From JACQZU01 sp041908165 (GTDB lineage Bacteria > Acidobacteriota > Holophagae > Holophagales > Holophagaceae): 64,000 bases of DNA. Both the position numbers and the translations under genes were made by a program. Under the pieces are notes generated by a model, which had not been told where the DNA came from, did no database searches, and was given only the letters and a program-made list of their open reading frames with translations. The DNA lies in the NCBI GenBank assembly GCA_041908165.1, contig JAYRFV010000116.1:62001-126000 (forward strand), read 5' to 3'. This document shows, piece after piece, positions 61,708-64,000 of this stretch (positions within the stretch are counted from its first letter, which is position 1; each line of letters opens with the position of its first letter).

Positions 61708-63330
61708 GTGGCCAGCGAAGATCCCCAGACGATCGGCCGCTACAGGGTGCTCCGCCGGCTCGGTGCCGGCGCCATGGGGGCGGTCTACCTCTGCCAGGAC
61801 CCGCTGCTCAAGCGCAACGTGGCGGTGAAGATCGTCCTCAAGACCCGCGCCGACTCGGAGGCCATGATGGCCCGCTTCCAACGGGAGTCGGAGATCAGCG
61901 CGCAGCTGAACCACCCGCACATCATCACCGTCTTCGATGTCGGCATGGACGACGAGGTGGGCCCCTTCCTGACCATGGAATACGTCGATGGGGGTTCCCT
62001 GGCGGGACACCTCGAACGTGCCCTGCCCGATCCGGCCACGGCCCTGGACTGGCTGACCCAGCTGGGGCAGGCGCTGGCGGCCGCCGAGCGGGCCGGCGTG
62101 GTGCACCGCGACATCAAGCCGGAAAACATGCTGGTCAGCAGCGAGGGCCAGTTGAAGCTCACCGATTTCGGCCTGGCCCGCGACGACGTGAGCAACCTCA
62201 CCACCACCGGGACGATGATGGGCACGCCCACCCACACGGCACCGGAGCTGCTCGGCGGCGCCCGCGCCACCGCCATCACCGACCGCTGGGCCTTCGCGGT
62301 GACCGCCTTCCAGATGGTGCTGGGCCAGCTGCCCCATTCCGGCGACACGCTTTCGGCGGTGCTGCACCACATCGACCGCGAACCGCCGCTGATTCCCGAA
62401 GGCACGCCCGCGCCCCTGACGCGGGTCTTCCTCAAGGCGCTGCACCGGGATCCGGCGCGGCGCTACGACTCGATCCTGGCCTTCCTCGGCGCGCTGTCGG
62501 AAGCCATGGGGATGCGCGAACACCTGGTCACCCGCGGCCTGAACGTGGAGCCCCTCCCGGCCGGAGCCGCCGCCAGCAGTGCCTCGGCGCCGGCCCTGCC
62601 GGTGCTCGGCGAGACCGAGAGCTTCCCCCTGCCCCGCGCCACGAACCCACCAGGCGCAGCCAGCCGGGTGGCCGCCCCGGCGCCGGTCCCCCGCCTCACC
62701 AAGCCTCCTGCGGAGCTGTTCGCCTCGGCCCCGGAGCCCGCCGCGACCGACGCGGAAGCGCCCGTGGCCGCCCGGACCTCCGCGCCCCGGGTGCCGGCGG
62801 CGCGGATCTCCTCCGGCCGCATCCCCGTCCGCCGGGAGGCCGCCTTCGGGTCCGCCTGGCTGGGCAACACCGCCGTCGTCGCCATCCTGCTGGCGGCGCT
62901 GGCCGGCTTCTACTTCTGGCCGCGACCGGTGCGGATCCAGACGAATCCGCCCGGGGCCAGCGTCAGCCTGGACGGAAGGCACGTCGGCCTCAGCCCCTAC
63001 GAGGGCACGGTTCCCTTCGGCACGCACCAGCTGGTGGTCAGCAAGCAGGGCTACGACACCGTCTCCAGGGCCTTCAGCGCCGGCGACGGGCCGGTGGAGA
63101 TCGCCCTGGTGCCCTTCATGGCCTGGGTGGATGTGGTCACCATCCCCCCGGGCGCCTCGGTCACCCTCGGCGACCGCGCCCTGGGCAGTTCGCCAAGGAT
63201 GGGCCTTCCGGTGCCCGACCAGGCCCTGCCGCTGGTGGTCCACCTGAACGGGTACAAGCGCTGGCAGGGCACCCTCGGCCCCGGCCAGCGCCCCCCCAGC
63301 CCGATCGTCCTGGTGCGGGAGTCCCGCTAG
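61708..63330 (+). CDS. transmembrane Ser/Thr protein kinase with two PEGA domains
   Basis: A 540-residue Hanks-type kinase: kinase domain 11-275 with Gly loop LGAGAMGAVY, Lys41, Glu60, HRDIKPEN (Asp135) and DFG (Asp153). A Pro/Ala-rich juxtamembrane stretch (285-380), one membrane helix (about 388-404) and two PEGA domains outside (409-460 and 473-525; TNPPGASVSLDG and TIPPGASVTLGD) follow. PEGA domains bind cell-wall or surface ligands in other bacteria. The start is a GTG with GGGAGG upstream. Its divergent partner is an FHA-bearing phosphatase, so the two may reverse each other's work. Confidence 0.94.
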   Translation: MASEDPQTIGRYRVLRRLGAGAMGAVYLCQDPLLKRNVAVKIVLKTRADSEAMMARFQRESEISAQLNHPHIITVFDVGMDDEVGPFLTMEYVDGGSLAGHLERALPDPATALDWLTQLGQALAAAERAGVVHRDIKPENMLVSSEGQLKLTDFGLARDDVSNLTTTGTMMGTPTHTAPELLGGARATAITDRWAFAVTAFQMVLGQLPHSGDTLSAVLHHIDREPPLIPEGTPAPLTRVFLKALHRDPARRYDSILAFLGALSEAMGMREHLVTRGLNVEPLPAGAAASSASAPALPVLGETESFPLPRATNPPGAASRVAAPAPVPRLTKPPAELFASAPEPAATDAEAPVAARTSAPRVPAARISSGRIPVRREAAFGSAWLGNTAVVAILLAALAGFYFWPRPVRIQTNPPGASVSLDGRHVGLSPYEGTVPFGTHQLVVSKQGYDTVSRAFSAGDGPVEIALVPFMAWVDVVTIPPGASVTLGDRALGSSPRMGLPVPDQALPLVVHLNGYKRWQGTLGPGQRPPSPIVLVRESR

Positions 63331-64000
63331 GCCCGCAGCCGTTCGTCCGAAGCGCCGATCACGGTCATGCAGTTCACCAGCAGCACCGGGAAGTGGCTCT
63401 CCTCCTCCACCGGCGCGTCGTGGGCGCCGAAGCGGCAGTTGCGGATGACCAGGAACTGGTCATGGTTGGAAAGGTAGTCGGAAACCCGGATGTCCTCCTC
63501 GATGGCGAGACTGCCCGTGACGGTGCCGCCCTCCACCAGGAAGGACACCCGGTGCACGTGGTAGTCGGCGGTGGGCTCAGGCAGGTTCAGGATCGCCGGG
63601 TCGCAGTTCGGCACCACCAGCAGCGCCTTGTTGCGGCGCAGGCCGAAGAACTGCAGTTCCAAATTCAGGTAGGGCAGGAGCACGTTGGTGAGCTTGAGCA
63701 TCTCGCCGGAGAGGTTCAGGTGCTCGAGGAACCCGTGCATGACCGGCACGTGGAAGATGCCGCGGATCCAGCCTCCGGTGGTGAAGATCACCGCCGGCAC
63801 GCTGCGCAGGGGCGGGTGGTACTTGCTCTTCTTCGGCCCCTTGCCCCTGGCCGGGGCGGCGTCCAGCGGGCGCAGCTCGTTGTAGGAGACCGGTCCCCTG
63901 GCGCCCGGCAGGCCCAGCGACATGCTCTGGTAGGACGCCTTGGGGGTGACGTCCAGTTCGATGCCGGACCCGGTGTCGCCCTTGAGCACGGCGGGATCGG
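63327..64000 (-). CDS. unknown protein, 5' end outside the window
   Basis: At least 224 residues, read leftward from beyond the right edge and ending at 63327, four bases inside the end of the kinase gene. The frame is open to position 64000, so the true start is unseen. The visible part has a basic linker (GKGPKKSKYHPP) followed by a beta-rich domain with the segments VPAVIFTTGGWIRGIFHVP, LLPYLNLELQFFGLRRNKALLVVPNCDP and FLVIRNCRFG. This resembles a sensor-like or flotillin-like beta fold, but I name no family. It may belong to the same signalling locus as the kinase and the phosphatase. Confidence 0.55.
   Translation of the reverse strand, partial: DPAVLKGDTGSGIELDVTPKASYQSMSLGLPGARGPVSYNELRPLDAAPARGKGPKKSKYHPPLRSVPAVIFTTGGWIRGIFHVPVMHGFLEHLNLSGEMLKLTNVLLPYLNLELQFFGLRRNKALLVVPNCDPAILNLPEPTADYHVHRVSFLVEGGTVTGSLAIEEDIRVSDYLSNHDQFLVIRNCRFGAHDAPVEEESHFPVLLVNCMTVIGASDERLRA

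Overview
The window is about 64 kb of high-GC DNA (most third codon positions are G or C) that is densely coded on both strands. It holds about 64 protein genes. I found no rRNA, tRNA, CRISPR array, insertion sequence or phage gene. The heptose/LPS genes (hldD, two family-9 glycosyltransferases), many lipoproteins and secreted proteins, and a proton-type ATP synthase and complex I point to a Gram-negative, respiring bacterium. The gene set and signalling style resemble the Acidobacteriota, class Holophagae (Geothrix or Holophaga type). That placement is inference from family resemblance, not from a marker gene.

Layout. 1-9.1 kb: the start of an M14 carboxypeptidase, a VOC protein and a beta-carbonic anhydrase, then a long minus-strand block with two alpha/beta hydrolases, fabD, plsX, rpmF and the YceD/DUF177 gene (the usual fatty-acid/phospholipid cluster), a type IV pilin-like gene and an NtrC-type regulator. 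9.2-13.3 kb: two glycosyltransferases, a DUF1573 protein and an EamA transporter. 13.3-20.2 kb: a FIST sensor with a hybrid histidine kinase, and divergently hldD with a YgiB/YgiC-like pair. 20.2-24.7 kb: an AT-rich leader, a secreted beta-propeller, then a stress-signalling operon of a divergent RelA/SpoT-like protein, a STAS protein and a response-regulator/PP2C phosphatase. 24.8-38.4 kb: an Fo-only ATP synthase cluster (atpZ-I-B-E) and an eleven-gene complex I operon (nuoABCDHIJKLMN). The complex I operon has no nuoEFG, and its NuoC is fused to a ferredoxin.

38.5-45.8 kb: a GspE/PilB ATPase, a small lipoprotein, an MdlA-like ABC half transporter, and a reduced oligopeptide-type ABC system (binding protein plus two short permeases) ending in bcp. 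45.8-54.4 kb: housekeeping and envelope genes (glycosyltransferases, thioredoxin, thioesterase, cysS, mscL with a zinc ribbon) and a tandem pair of paralogous secreted 292-residue proteins, each behind a near-identical promoter. 54.4-64 kb: an NHL-repeat lipoprotein, rnr, a globin, an FHA-GAF-PP2C phosphatase divergent from a PEGA-domain Ser/Thr kinase, and a partial unknown gene.

The strongest leads are the RelA/SpoT-like/STAS/PP2C operon and the ferredoxin-NuoC fusion in a complex I operon without its NADH module. Others are an RBS held in the loop of a perfect hairpin before nuoH, a His-rich loop in NuoL, a recurrent ACAAT-type promoter, and small palindromic repeats placed directly after operon stop codons.
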